Positions 10,536 through 19,092 of a stretch of 64,000 nucleotides of DNA are shown in pieces. Each line of letters begins with the position of its first letter. Position 1 is the stretch's first letter. The notes under the pieces were generated by a model that was not told the origin of the DNA, did no database searches, and saw nothing but the letters and a program-made list of their open reading frames with translations. Origin of the DNA: Streptosporangium saharense (GTDB taxonomy: Bacteria > Actinomycetota > Actinomycetes > Streptosporangiales > Streptosporangiaceae); NCBI RefSeq assembly GCF_014203715.1, contig NZ_JACHJP010000006.1:310001-374000 (forward strand). Reading direction: 5' to 3'. The translations under genes and the position numbers were made by a program.

Positions 10536-10564
10536 CCATGTAGGACAGATCCCGACCTACATGG
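10536..10564. promoter_or_regulatory. Inverted repeat, probable operator of the WYL regulator
   Basis: CCATGTAGG and CCTACATGG form a perfect 9-bp inverted repeat separated by 11 bp, so the half-sites sit on one helical face. It lies in the 89-bp gap between the divergent WYL regulator and the epoxide hydrolase. That position suits an operator for both promoters. Confidence 0.65.
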
Positions 10565-10606
10565 CTCCTAACGTTGTTCCCGTTGCCACGACCCGTCGGG
10601 AGAAGC

Positions 10607-11740
10607 ATGAACACCGAGATCCGCCCCTTCCGGATCGACATCGCCCAGGCCGACCTGGACGACCTGAACGACCGCCTCGACCGCACCCGGTGGCCCCGGC
10701 CGCTGCCCGGCGAGGGATGGACCCGTGGGGTTCCCGTCACCTACCTCAGGGAACTGGCCGCCTACTGGCGCGACGGATACGACTGGCGCGGGCACGAGGC
10801 GCGCCTGAACGGGTTCCCGCAGTTCATGACCGAGATCGACGGCCAGGAGATCCACTTCCTGCACGTACGCTCAGCCGAGCCCGACGCCCTGCCGCTCGTC
10901 CTCACCCACGGCTGGCCGAACACGTTCGCGGAGTTCACCCGGCTCATCGGCCACCTCACCGACCCCCGCGCGCACGGCGGCGACCCCGCGGGGGCCTTCC
11001 ACGTCGTCGTCCCCTCCGTGCCGGGCTTCGGGTTCTCCGCGCCGCCACGCGGGACCGGCTGGAACGCGGCGCGCGTGGCGCGGACCTGGGTGGAGCTGAT
11101 GCGCCGCCTCGGCTACGAGCGGTACGGCACGCAGGGCGGGGACTTCGGGGCCTACGTCGCGCCCGAGGTCGCCAGGGCCGCGCCGGACCACGTGGCCGGT
11201 GTCTACGTCATCGGCGGTCTCGGTTTCCCCACGGAGAAGGACCTGCCGGAGATGACCGAGGAGGAGCGGGCGGCCTTCGCCTGGCTCCAGGGACAGGACT
11301 GGATGAACGGCGTCGACCACCACGCGCTGCTGCGCGCGGCGCCACAGACCTTCGCCTACGGATGGCACGACTCACCGGTCGCGGCGCTGGCCTGGATGAC
11401 GCAGAAGTTCCACGAGTTCAACGCCTCGGGCAGGCCGTTGGAGGAGGTGATCGACCGGGACCTGCTGCTGACCAACGTGAGCCTGTACTGGTTCACCGCA
11501 ACCTTCGGCAGCTCGGCCTGGCCGTACTACGAGAGCATCGGCTTCGACTGGCCGGAGGGCCAGACCGCCGTGCCGACCGGCGTCTACAGCGGCCCACCCG
11601 GTATCCGCCGCCTGGCCGAACGCCACAACGCCATCCTCCACTGGCCCGAGAACAACCCCTCCGGCCATCACTTCATCGCCATGGACCAACCAGCCAACCT
11701 GGCCACCGACCTCCAAACCTTCTTCGCCAAAGTCCGCTAA
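10607..11740 (+). CDS. Epoxide hydrolase family alpha/beta hydrolase (EHN N-terminal domain)
   Basis: The first ~110 residues match the epoxide-hydrolase N-terminal domain ([23 protein letters not shown]), followed by an alpha/beta-hydrolase fold. HGWPN supplies the oxyanion-hole region, GGDFGAY the nucleophilic Asp, and SGHHF near the C-terminus the catalytic His. Start ATG 10607 follows GGAGAAGC, so the longer open frame upstream is not used. The protein is 377 residues, normal for microsomal-type bacterial epoxide hydrolases. Substrate unknown. Probably regulated by the divergent WYL protein. Confidence 0.9.
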   Translation: MNTEIRPFRIDIAQADLDDLNDRLDRTRWPRPLPGEGWTRGVPVTYLRELAAYWRDGYDWRGHEARLNGFPQFMTEIDGQEIHFLHVRSAEPDALPLVLTHGWPNTFAEFTRLIGHLTDPRAHGGDPAGAFHVVVPSVPGFGFSAPPRGTGWNAARVARTWVELMRRLGYERYGTQGGDFGAYVAPEVARAAPDHVAGVYVIGGLGFPTEKDLPEMTEEERAAFAWLQGQDWMNGVDHHALLRAAPQTFAYGWHDSPVAALAWMTQKFHEFNASGRPLEEVIDRDLLLTNVSLYWFTATFGSSAWPYYESIGFDWPEGQTAVPTGVYSGPPGIRRLAERHNAILHWPENNPSGHHFIAMDQPANLATDLQTFFAKVR

Positions 11741-11974
11741 GCACCTCTAGGCGCTTTCGGTCCCCAGCGTGAAGAGCCTGGCCCGGCCCTCAGGTGCTGG
11801 GAGTGAAGGGTTTTGGTTCTAGGGGTACCGGTGCCGTGCGTGAGGAGTTTCCGGCTTGGGCGCGCCGACGCTTGGACTGAGGAGCGAAGGAGCGAAGCGG
11901 ATGAGCGACGAGGGAAAGCGTTGGCCTGAGGCGCCTAAGCCCCGCGGCGCCGAAGGCGCCGCAAATAAGCAGGG
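11741..11974. other. Intergenic stretch with purine-rich repeats
   Basis: No gene is supported here. The stretch holds GGAGCGAAGGAGCGAAGCGG and related short purine-rich near-repeats (about 11880-11915), followed by a terminator-like hairpin. The pattern looks like a dispersed intergenic element rather than coding sequence, but a single window cannot show that it recurs. Confidence 0.35.
11944..11962 (-). terminator. Hairpin downstream of the CGNR gene
   Basis: GCGGCGCC and GGCGCCGC pair perfectly around a GAA loop, 12 bp past the stop of the CGNR-domain gene. It probably terminates that transcript and could also act on the opposite strand after the epoxide hydrolase. Confidence 0.55.
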
Positions 11975-12523
11975 CTAGGCTCGCCGACGGGCCCGATAAG
12001 CCGCCACATGCATCCGGTTCCCGCACGTACGGCTGTCGCAGTAGACCCGGGAGCGGTTGCGTGACTCGTCCACGAAGACGTTGTCGCAGTCGGGGGCGGA
12101 GCAGGTGCGCAGCCGTTCCCACTCGCCCTCGACGAGCAGGTGGGCCAGCGCGACGCCCAGGTCGGCCGACAGGTGCTCGCCGACGGAGGCCCCGGGGGCG
12201 AAGTAGTGGACGTGCAGGGGGTGGCCGTCGTGCTCGGTCAGGCGGGGGGTGATGCGGGTCCCGCTCAGCAGCGTGTTCAGCCGGATGACCGCCGTCGCCT
12301 GGTCGGGGGCGGTGAAGACCTTGTGGAAGGCGTCGCGGACCGCGCGCACCTGGTTCAGGTCGGCCGTGCCGAGCTCGCCGACGCCGCTGACCTGGTGGCG
12401 GTCCACGAACTCACCGAGCTCCCGCAGGTCGGTCAGCCGGTCGGGGCCTCCGGTCGCGGGGGAGGTGTTGATGAGGTCGACCACGGTCGCGAGTGAGTGC
12501 ACCATGTCATGTCCGAATGGCAT
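11975..12523 (-). CDS. ABATE/CGNR zinc-finger domain protein
   Basis: The 182-residue protein has an N-terminal ABATE domain (about 1-125) and a C-terminal CGNR zinc finger. The Cys pattern is CSAPDC ... YCDSRTCGNR, ending in a basic tail. The family is thought to be transcriptional regulators, often of stress or detoxification genes. The start ATG 12523 follows AGGAGTCAAC. No target gene can be inferred. Confidence 0.88.
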   Translation of the reverse strand: MPFGHDMVHSLATVVDLINTSPATGGPDRLTDLRELGEFVDRHQVSGVGELGTADLNQVRAVRDAFHKVFTAPDQATAVIRLNTLLSGTRITPRLTEHDGHPLHVHYFAPGASVGEHLSADLGVALAHLLVEGEWERLRTCSAPDCDNVFVDESRNRSRVYCDSRTCGNRMHVAAYRARRRA

Positions 12524-12651
12524 GTTGACTCCTGAAAATGGCGGTTTCGGCGGGGGGAGGCGCGCCCGGCGGCTCGCCGTACCGGACGATTATCCCCCGT
12601 GTCGCGGGTGTGAGGGGCCTTTCACGCTACGTCTCCCACGTCGTGGGTGGG

Positions 12652-13062
12652 TCAGGAGGAGTGGCTCGCTGCGGCGTGCGTCCTGGCGGCGGCCGAGCAG
12701 GAGGCGCAGGTGCCGAAGACCTCGACCGTGTGCGTGACGTCCGTGAAGCCGTGCTCGGCCCCGACGGCCTCGGCCCAGCGCTCGACGGCGGGCCCGGCGA
12801 CCTCGACGGTCCTGCCGCAGCGGCGGCAGACGAGGTGGTGGTGGTGGTCTCCGCTGGCGCAGGCACGGTAGACCGACTCCCCGTCGTCGGTCCTGAGCAT
12901 GTCGACGTGGCCGCTGTCGGCCAGGGCCTGCAACGCCCGGTAGACGGTGGTCAGGCCTATCTTGGCGCCCTCGGCGCGCATCTCGGCATAGACGTCCTGC
13001 GCGCTTCGGAAGCCCTCGCTGTGGCGGAGGACGTCATGGACGGCATCGCGTCTGCTGCTCAT
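12652..13062 (-). CDS. zur: Fur-family regulator, probably zinc uptake regulator
   Basis: This 136-residue Fur-family protein has an N-terminal winged helix (TTVYRALQALADSGHVD). The metal-binding signatures are DHHHHLVC, CRRC and CASC, the last two forming the structural zinc site. It is the last gene of the zinc transporter operon, its ATG overlapping the znuB stop (ATGA). A Zur-type palindrome lies upstream of znuA. Zur represses zinc uptake genes when zinc-loaded. Assignment as Zur rather than Fur or Nur rests on operon context and the operator. Confidence 0.9.
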   Translation of the reverse strand: MSSRRDAVHDVLRHSEGFRSAQDVYAEMRAEGAKIGLTTVYRALQALADSGHVDMLRTDDGESVYRACASGDHHHHLVCRRCGRTVEVAGPAVERWAEAVGAEHGFTDVTHTVEVFGTCASCSAAARTHAAASHSS

Positions 13063-13892
13063 GGGCTGGACTCCTGTGGTCGGCTTCGGCGTACGAATCT
13101 ACCGAGCCCGAGGGCCAGGACGAACCCTCCGAGCGCTATGACAACAATGATGGCGCCCGATGGCACCTTGACGTAGAAGGAGGAAGTCAGCCCGCTGACC
13201 GTGGCGATCATCCCGAAGACCATGGCCAACAGCATCGTGCTCCTGAAGCCCCGGGTGAGTTGCTGACTGGTCGCGACCGGGACCACCATCAGCGCGCTGA
13301 CCAGCAGAAGTCCGACCACGCGCATCGCGATGACCACGGTCAGCGCGGCGGTCACGGCGATCAGCAGGCTCAGGAAACGCACCGGAAGACCGGACGTCTT
13401 CGCGACCTCCTCGTCCTGGCAGAGCACGTACAGCTCGCGACCGAAGAAGACGACGACGAACAGGACCGCGACCGCGAGCAGGGCGATCACCCAGACGTCC
13501 TCGACGCTGACGCTGCTGATCGAGCCGAACAGGTAGTACAGCAGGCTGGAGTTGCTGCCGCCGGGGGCGAGCGAGATGAGCAGCACACCCCCGGCGATGC
13601 CGCCGTAGAACAGCAGGGCGAGCGCCACGTCGCCGCCCGTCCTGCCGCGCTCGCGGACCAGTTCGATGGCCACGGCCCCGAGCACCGAGACCACGACCGC
13701 GGTCAGCACGGGGGCGGTCCCGGTCAGGAAGCCGAGCGCGACGCCGGTGAGCGCGACGTGCCCGATGCCGTCACCGAGCAGGGCGAGCCTGCGCTGCACG
13801 ATGAAGGTGCCGATGGCCGGGGCGGCGAGGCCGACCAGCAGCGCGGCGATCAGCGCCCGCTGCATGAACTCGAACTGCAGGAGGTCGATCAC
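13059..13892 (-). CDS. znuB: Zinc ABC transporter permease
   Basis: The polytopic ABC-3 family permease has 277 residues and about eight helices. It starts at GTG 13892, which overlaps the znuC stop (GTGA), with GGAG upstream. Family-typical runs include LLGDGIGHVALTGVALGF and the late RVVGLLLVSALMVVPVATSQQL. It forms the membrane channel for zinc delivered by the ZnuA lipoprotein. Confidence 0.93.
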   Translation of the reverse strand: MIDLLQFEFMQRALIAALLVGLAAPAIGTFIVQRRLALLGDGIGHVALTGVALGFLTGTAPVLTAVVVSVLGAVAIELVRERGRTGGDVALALLFYGGIAGGVLLISLAPGGSNSSLLYYLFGSISSVSVEDVWVIALLAVAVLFVVVFFGRELYVLCQDEEVAKTSGLPVRFLSLLIAVTAALTVVIAMRVVGLLLVSALMVVPVATSQQLTRGFRSTMLLAMVFGMIATVSGLTSSFYVKVPSGAIIVVIALGGFVLALGLGRFVRRSRPQESSP

Positions 13893-14668
13893 GGCGTTGG
13901 TCTCCAGTCGAGCGGGCTGAGCGGCTTGTCCGCCGCGTGGGGGTGGACGTGGTCGTGGCCGGGCAGCGCGTGGGCGCCGACCGCGTGGGGCGGCGCGCCG
14001 TCGTGGCACACGAAGCCGTTCCTGAGCACGACGGCCCGGGTGATCAGCGGTTCGAGCGGGCCGAGCTCGTGGGCGACCAGCAGGACCGTTTTGCCCTGGG
14101 AGACCAGGGAGGTCAGGGTGTCGGCGAGCAACTGCTGGCTCTGGGCGTCCACGCCCGCCGTCGGCTCGTCCATGACGAAGGTGTCGGGTTCGCCCGCCAG
14201 GGCGCGGGCGATGAGCACCCGCTGCTGCTGCCCGCCGGACAGCGCCTGGACCGGGTCGCCCGCCCTGTCGGCCATGCCGACGGCCTCCAGCGCCCTCGAC
14301 GTGGCCTCCCTGTCGGCGGCGCTGGTCAGGCGCAGGCGCCGCTGCCTGGCGATCCTGCCGGAGGCGACGACCTCGCGGATGGTCGTGGGCACGCCGCCGC
14401 CGACCGAGAGCCGCTGCGGCACGTACCCGATCCGCCACCACTGCCTGAACCTGGCGGGCGGTGAGCCGTACAGCAGGGTGGTGCCGCCGGACAGCGGGAT
14501 GAGGCCGAGCAGGGCGCGGATGAGGGTGGACTTGCCCGACCCGTTCGCACCGAGCACGGCCACCACCTCACCGGCCCCGATGGTCAGGTCGACGCCCCGG
14601 AGCACCGGGCGGCGGTCCAGGCTGACCTGGCCGCCGCTCATGCTGAAAACCGTTTCGATGGATGTCAC
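13889..14668 (-). CDS. znuC: Zinc ABC transporter ATP-binding protein
   Basis: Walker A GANGSGKS, signature LSGGQQQR and Walker B FVMDEPT are complete. The C-terminal tail is His-rich (GHDHVHPHAAD), as in metal importers. It starts 9 bp after the znuA stop and overlaps znuB. It energises zinc import with ZnuB. Confidence 0.93.
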   Translation of the reverse strand: MTSIETVFSMSGGQVSLDRRPVLRGVDLTIGAGEVVAVLGANGSGKSTLIRALLGLIPLSGGTTLLYGSPPARFRQWWRIGYVPQRLSVGGGVPTTIREVVASGRIARQRRLRLTSAADREATSRALEAVGMADRAGDPVQALSGGQQQRVLIARALAGEPDTFVMDEPTAGVDAQSQQLLADTLTSLVSQGKTVLLVAHELGPLEPLITRAVVLRNGFVCHDGAPPHAVGAHALPGHDHVHPHAADKPLSPLDWRPTP

Positions 14669-14677
14669 ATGTCGCCT

Positions 14678-15637
14678 TTACGAGCAGCCGAGCGCCGTTT
14701 TGAGCGCACTGAGGTTCTGGCGCATGGCGGACAGGTAGTCGCCGTTCGCCGGCTGGCTTTCGACCGGGTCCAGGACGGCGGTCCTGGCACCGATCTCCCT
14801 GGAGAGGACCTCGGCGACCTTCGGGCTGACGAGGGTCTCGCTGAAAATCGTAGTCACTTTCTCCTGCTTGGCCACATTCGCTACTTCGGCGAGGCGGGCG
14901 GGGGAGGGTTCGGCCTCCGGGTCGAGGCCGGTGATCCCGATCTGGCGGAGTTTGTAGCGGTCGGCGAGGTAGCCGAACGCGGCGTGACTGGTGACGATCG
15001 CCCTCGACGAGCAGGTGCTCAGGCCCCGTGACATCTCGCCGTCCAGGGTGGTGAGGTCGGCGACGGTCGCGGCGGCGCGGTCGCGGTAGCCCTTGGCGTG
15101 GGCCGGGTCCGCCTCGGCGAGCCTGTCGCCGAGCTTCGTCGCGATCGTGGCCATCCGGGTGGGGTCGAGCCAGACGTGCGGGTCGTAGGAGGTGTCGTGG
15201 GCGTGGCCCTCCTCGTCCTCCTCGCCGTCGTCCGAGAGGGGAAGGGTCTTGACCAGCGCCGCGGCGTCGAAGCCCCGGTCGGCCGCGTGCTGTTCTACGG
15301 CCTCGTCGACCGCGGGCTGCACGCCCTTGACGTAGACGACCAGGCCGGTCCGCTCGATGCCGGCGATCTGGACGGGGGACAGTTCGAGGTCGTGCGGCTC
15401 GACCCCGGGCTTGGTCAGGGCGGTGACGGCGGTGTCGGGGCCGCCGATCCGCTCGGCGAGCCACTGCAGGGGATACATGGCCGCGGTGATGTCGGTTCTG
15501 CCTCCCTGTGCTCCGGTTCCTGGGGCCGGGCCTGCCTGGCCGGAGCCGCAGGCGGTGGTGACGGTGAGGACGGCGGTCAGGGCGGTGAGCAGACGTGCTG
15601 TGCGTACGTGCATACGTCGGGAGGAGCCGGACATCAT
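14678..15637 (-). CDS. znuA: Zinc-binding lipoprotein of the ABC importer
   Basis: A lipoprotein signal ends in VTTAC, with the lipidated Cys at residue 30 from ATG 15637. The mature protein is a cluster A-I metal-binding protein with an acidic/His-rich loop (DDGEEDEEGHAHD) before DPHVWLDP, and the motif SHAAFGYLADRY. These are ZnuA/AdcA features. A GTG at 15643 is an alternative start. A 13/15 match to the Zur box lies 22 bp upstream, so this gene heads the zinc-repressed operon. Confidence 0.93.
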   Translation of the reverse strand: MMSGSSRRMHVRTARLLTALTAVLTVTTACGSGQAGPAPGTGAQGGRTDITAAMYPLQWLAERIGGPDTAVTALTKPGVEPHDLELSPVQIAGIERTGLVVYVKGVQPAVDEAVEQHAADRGFDAAALVKTLPLSDDGEEDEEGHAHDTSYDPHVWLDPTRMATIATKLGDRLAEADPAHAKGYRDRAAATVADLTTLDGEMSRGLSTCSSRAIVTSHAAFGYLADRYKLRQIGITGLDPEAEPSPARLAEVANVAKQEKVTTIFSETLVSPKVAEVLSREIGARTAVLDPVESQPANGDYLSAMRQNLSALKTALGCS

Positions 15638-15658
15638 GCTCACCAGTATGCGCGTAAA

Positions 15659-15673
15659 TGAAAATGGTTGTCA
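15659..15673 (-). promoter_or_regulatory. Zur box upstream of znuA
   Basis: TGAAAATGGTTGTCA matches the actinomycete Zur palindrome TGAAAATGATTTTCA (recalled consensus) at 13 of 15 positions. It lies 22 bp before the znuA ATG, where bound Zur would block transcription. Confidence 0.8.
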
Positions 15674-15680
15674 AAATCGT

Positions 15681-16082
15681 CTAGAACGCCCCGAATCTGT
15701 CGGCGACGAGCAGAAGCAGGAAGGTGAGCAGGGCGACGCGCAGGATGCGGCCCTTGACGCCGAGCGAGGGCCACGACATGTAGGCCAGCCAGCCGACGAA
15801 CCCGACCACCGGCAGCACCGCGAGGCCACCGAGGAAGGACGGCACGGCGAACCCGGCGAGCAGCAGCACGACCAGGGCGACCGGCAGGATCCAGCGGGGC
15901 AGCTGGAAGAGGAAGACGAGCGGGGCCGCGCTGCGCTGCTCGACCCTGCGCCGCAGGCCCGTGGCCCCGGGCGTGAAGAACTGCTCACCGGGCGGCAGGG
16001 GGCGGGGGCCTCGCGCCGCGCCCCGGGTGGGGCGGGGCCTGGCCATCGGGTGTGCGGGGCGCTCACGGCGTTTTTCGGCCAC
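15681..16082 (-). CDS. Small membrane protein, DUF6703-like
   Basis: This 133-residue protein has a basic, proline/arginine-rich N-terminus (about 65 residues) and two or three hydrophobic helices (LPRWILPVALVVLLLAGFAV and following). The start is the GTG at 16082. It resembles actinobacterial DUF6703 proteins. The function is unknown. It lies upstream of znuA on the same strand but is separated by the Zur box. Confidence 0.7.
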   Translation of the reverse strand: MAEKRRERPAHPMARPRPTRGAARGPRPLPPGEQFFTPGATGLRRRVEQRSAAPLVFLFQLPRWILPVALVVLLLAGFAVPSFLGGLAVLPVVGFVGWLAYMSWPSLGVKGRILRVALLTFLLLLVADRFGAF

Positions 16083-16167
16083 GGCCCGAGCCTAACGCCG
16101 AGACCCTCCCGGCGGCAGCTCCCGCACCGGTACGCGGGCGGGGGACGGGCTCTGGCATGCTGGGCGG

Positions 16168-16446
16168 ATGCTCGCTCTCATCCGCTACTCGGTGCCCGCA
16201 GGCCGTACCGGGGAGTTCCTCGTCCAGGCGCACGACATCGTCGACACCCTGGCGGGACAGCCCGGATACGTGCGCGGGCGGGTGGTCAGGTCGGTGGACG
16301 AGCCCGAGCTGTGGGCGCTGGTCAGCGAGTGGGAGGGGGCCGGGTTCTACCGGCGCGCCCTCGGCGCGGCCAGGATGGCGCTGTATCCCCTGATGCCCCT
16401 GATGCTCAACGAGCCCAGCGCCTTCGAGGACGCCGAGCGCCCCTAG
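16168..16446 (+). CDS. Antibiotic-biosynthesis-monooxygenase (ABM) fold protein
   Basis: This 92-residue ferredoxin-like alpha/beta barrel protein has the ABM pattern: beta-strand LALIRYSVPAG, helix, PGYVRGRVVRSVDEPELWALVSEW. Such small dimers include cofactor-free monooxygenases, haem-degrading enzymes and stress proteins. No haem or substrate motif can be assigned. It lies about 120 bp before glyS on the same strand. Confidence 0.8.
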   Translation: MLALIRYSVPAGRTGEFLVQAHDIVDTLAGQPGYVRGRVVRSVDEPELWALVSEWEGAGFYRRALGAARMALYPLMPLMLNEPSAFEDAERP

Positions 16447-16563
16447 GTGGCTCCGCCGTACGGCGGCGCGCGGGTAATGCGCGTCTCGCGCCGGTGCGGC
16501 TCCCCTAAGCTGGGGACTCGACCAATTCCTCGCCGACCTCCAGCCGGATGGAGATTTTCCCTT

Positions 16564-17949
16564 ATGGCACGCCGTACGGACATCATGGACACCATCGTCA
16601 GCCTCGCCAAGCGACGTGGGCTCGTCTACCCCTCCAGCGAGATCTACGGTGGCCTCCGGGCCTCCTGGGACTACGGCCCACTGGGGGTGGAGCTCAAGAA
16701 CAACGTGAAGCGGCAGTGGTGGAAGACCATGGTGCAGGGCCGTGACGACGTCGTGGGCCTTGACTCCTGCGTGATCCTCGCCCGCGAGGTGTGGCAGGCC
16801 AGCGGCCACGTGGAGACCTTCACCGACCCGCTGACCGAGTGCCAGTCGTGCCACAAGCGCTACCGGGCCGACCACCTCGAAGAGGCCTACGCCGACAAGC
16901 ACGGCAGGCAGCCCGCCGAGGGCCTGGCCGACATCACCTGCCCCAACTGCGGCAACAAGGGCGCCTTCACCCAGCCCAAGCAGTTCAGCGGTCTGCTGAA
17001 GACCTATCTTGGCGCCGTCGAGGACGAGTCCGGCCTGGCCTACCTGCGCCCGGAGACCGCGCAGGGCATCTTCATCAACTACCTCAACGTGCAGCAGTCG
17101 GCGCGCAGGAAGATCCCGTTCGGCATCGGCCAGATCGGCAAGTCGTTCCGCAACGAGATCACCCCGGGCAACTTCATCTTCCGCACCCGCGAGTTCGAGC
17201 AGATGGAGATGGAGTTCTTCGTCAAGCCGGGCAGCGACGAGGAGTGGCACCAGTACTGGATCGACGAGCGCTTCCGCTGGTACACCGACCTGGGCATCAC
17301 CCCGGAGAACCTGCGCCTGTACGAGCACCCGAAGGAGAAGCTCTCCCACTACTCCAAGCGGACCGTGGACATCGAGTACCGCTTCAACTTCACCGGTGGT
17401 GAGTGGGGCGAGCTTGAGGGCGTCGCCAACCGCACCGACTTCGACCTGACGGCCCACGGCAAGGCCTCCGGCACCGACCTGAGCTTCTTCGAGCAGGAGA
17501 CCGGCGAGCGCTACGTCCCCTACGTGATCGAGCCCGCCGCCGGTGTCGACCGCGCCACGCTCACCTTCCTGATCGACGCCTACACCGAGGACGAGGCGCC
17601 CAACGCCAAGGGCGTCATGGAGAAGCGCACGGTCATGCGGCTCGACCACCGCCTGGCGCCGGTCAAGGTCGCGGTGCTCCCGCTGTCGCGCAACGCCGAC
17701 CTGTCGCCGAAGGCGAAGGACCTGGCCGCCCAGCTCCGCCGCCGCTGGAACGTCGAGTTCGACGACGCGGGCGCCATCGGCCGCCGCTACCGCCGCCAGG
17801 ACGAGATCGGCACGCCGTTCTGCGTCACCGTCGACTTCGACACCCTTGAGGACCACGCGGTGACCATCCGCGAGCGCGACTCGATGACCCAGGAGCGCGT
17901 GGCCCTCGACAAGGTCGACTCCTACCTCCGCCAGCACCTCAACGACTGA
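16564..17949 (+). CDS. glyS: Glycyl-tRNA synthetase (class II, homodimeric type)
   Basis: The 461-residue protein carries class II motifs. These are motif 1-like [17 protein letters not shown], motif 2 with [29 protein letters not shown], and motif 3 near [14 protein letters not shown] Cys zinc site lies in the insertion (CQSCHKR ... CPNCGNKG). It ligates glycine to tRNA-Gly. Start ATG 16564 gives [19 protein letters not shown], the typical N-terminus, so the longer upstream open frame is not used. Confidence 0.97.
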   Translation: MARRTDIMDTIVSLAKRRGLVYPSSEIYGGLRASWDYGPLGVELKNNVKRQWWKTMVQGRDDVVGLDSCVILAREVWQASGHVETFTDPLTECQSCHKRYRADHLEEAYADKHGRQPAEGLADITCPNCGNKGAFTQPKQFSGLLKTYLGAVEDESGLAYLRPETAQGIFINYLNVQQSARRKIPFGIGQIGKSFRNEITPGNFIFRTREFEQMEMEFFVKPGSDEEWHQYWIDERFRWYTDLGITPENLRLYEHPKEKLSHYSKRTVDIEYRFNFTGGEWGELEGVANRTDFDLTAHGKASGTDLSFFEQETGERYVPYVIEPAAGVDRATLTFLIDAYTEDEAPNAKGVMEKRTVMRLDHRLAPVKVAVLPLSRNADLSPKAKDLAAQLRRRWNVEFDDAGAIGRRYRRQDEIGTPFCVTVDFDTLEDHAVTIRERDSMTQERVALDKVDSYLRQHLND

Positions 17950-17953
17950 CCCG

Positions 17954-18703
17954 TCAGGCCCCCGCCCCGGCGACGGGCGCGGGGGCCGTACCCTCCGGTC
18001 CCGCGGACCCCGCGCCGTCGGGGACGACGGGCCCGACCAGGGGAGTCACTCCCCGGTGTACGGCGACGCAGATCACGAGCCGGTCGTCGGGCCACTCCTC
18101 CCGCAGCGGGACGAAGGCCAGCACGGCCAGGCGCTTTTTGACGGGGCTGCGTTCGAAGAGCGGTCCAAGCCGTGCCCGGCAGCCCCGCGTGGCCAGCGCC
18201 CGCATCCTCGCCTCGCCGGGCCAGATGCCCGGGGGCAGCAGGAAGCGCGCCAGCACCTCGCCGTCGTGCGGGGCCGAACAGCTCACCAGGGGCAGGATCC
18301 CGCTGTTCTTGTCGGAGGTCGTGCTGTCGGAGACCTCGTTCACGCAGCTGCCGAGCCGTACGTCGTCGATGTAGGTGACGGCGCCCGGCTCCTGTGACCG
18401 CTCGGCGGAGGCGGGCCCTGAGGAGGGCGGCGCGGGGACCTCGGTCCCGGGACGCCACGCCAGGCGCGGCACGAGGACCACCGCGCCGGTGACCAGGGCG
18501 GCCAGGACGAGCGTCCCCGCCAGAACCCCGACGACCACCTTTCTCGTACGGCGCGCCCGCTTCGGGGGATCGGCCGGTTCCCCGGCGGGGGCCGCCCAAC
18601 CGGGGCGTCCCGCCTCCCACGGCGGCCTGGCCGTCTCCCTCTCCTCCTCGCGGCTGTCCGGTCTGGCCCAGGGGTGGTCGTTCCTCGCTTCGCCACTACT
18701 CAT
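17954..18703 (-). CDS. Membrane-anchored protein with septum-formation-like extracytoplasmic domain
   Basis: A ~65-residue charged, proline-rich cytoplasmic region is followed by one transmembrane helix (VVVGVLAGTLVLAALVTGAVVLV). The ~150-residue external domain contains LGSCVN ... LPLVSCSAPHDGEV, a Cys/His pattern of the actinobacterial septum-formation family. The start ATG 18703 is preferred to the 18751 alternative, which would add an atypical N-terminus. It converges with glyS. A role at the division septum is inference from family only. Confidence 0.65.
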   Translation of the reverse strand: MSSGEARNDHPWARPDSREEERETARPPWEAGRPGWAAPAGEPADPPKRARRTRKVVVGVLAGTLVLAALVTGAVVLVPRLAWRPGTEVPAPPSSGPASAERSQEPGAVTYIDDVRLGSCVNEVSDSTTSDKNSGILPLVSCSAPHDGEVLARFLLPPGIWPGEARMRALATRGCRARLGPLFERSPVKKRLAVLAFVPLREEWPDDRLVICVAVHRGVTPLVGPVVPDGAGSAGPEGTAPAPVAGAGA

Positions 18704-19092
18704 CACAAAGGTGACAATCCCACGCGAAGCCGGGGCGGGCCAGGAGATCACCCGGCTTCCCCGGCAATCGGGACCCGGTGGGACTCCCGGTGCGGATGTG
18801 ACGCGCGTTACATCGGATGCGGCCTATACCCCATACAGCATGGGTTGAACCCTCCGTGAACGCGTTTGAATGCTGAGACAATTGGTTTATACCAATTGGT
18901 TTATACCAATTCTTGGGGTGGTCCATATCACTGCGGCTTTGCGGCTCATTTAAATTGGATTAGACCGCTACGTACCCTTCTAGCTGGGCAAACACCCTTT
19001 CGCGGGGTGGGTGGCGTTTCGTCTTCTTCTGCATCGGTAGAGTCCAAGCAAGGCGGAACCACACGTCATTTGAAGTCGCAGAAGGAGCAACC
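18704..19092. other. Intergenic promoter region of ppdK
   Basis: No gene is supported in these 389 bases. The region is AT-richer than its surroundings and contains the doubled palindrome described separately. The ppdK ribosome binding site AAGGAG lies at 19082-19087. Confidence 0.6.
18881..18910. promoter_or_regulatory. Doubled palindrome upstream of ppdK
   Basis: Two copies of ATTGGTTTATACCAAT (18881-18896 and 18895-18910) overlap by 2 bp with a 14-bp period. Each copy is itself an inverted repeat, ATTGGT/ACCAAT around TTAT. Such tandem dyads are typical regulator sites and the form resembles GntR-type operators. It lies about 180 bp upstream of ppdK and is its best regulatory candidate. 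Confidence 0.65.

Noticed and set aside
11790-12122. 110-residue minus-strand open frame overlapping the CGNR gene end
   Set aside because: It reads through the terminator hairpin and purine-rich repeats and overlaps the CGNR gene in another frame; no ribosome binding site or domain.
12533-12550. TGAAAATG half-site just upstream of the CGNR gene as a second Zur box
   Set aside because: The second half reads GGCGGTTTCGG, not the complementary TTTTCA, so the palindrome is not completed.
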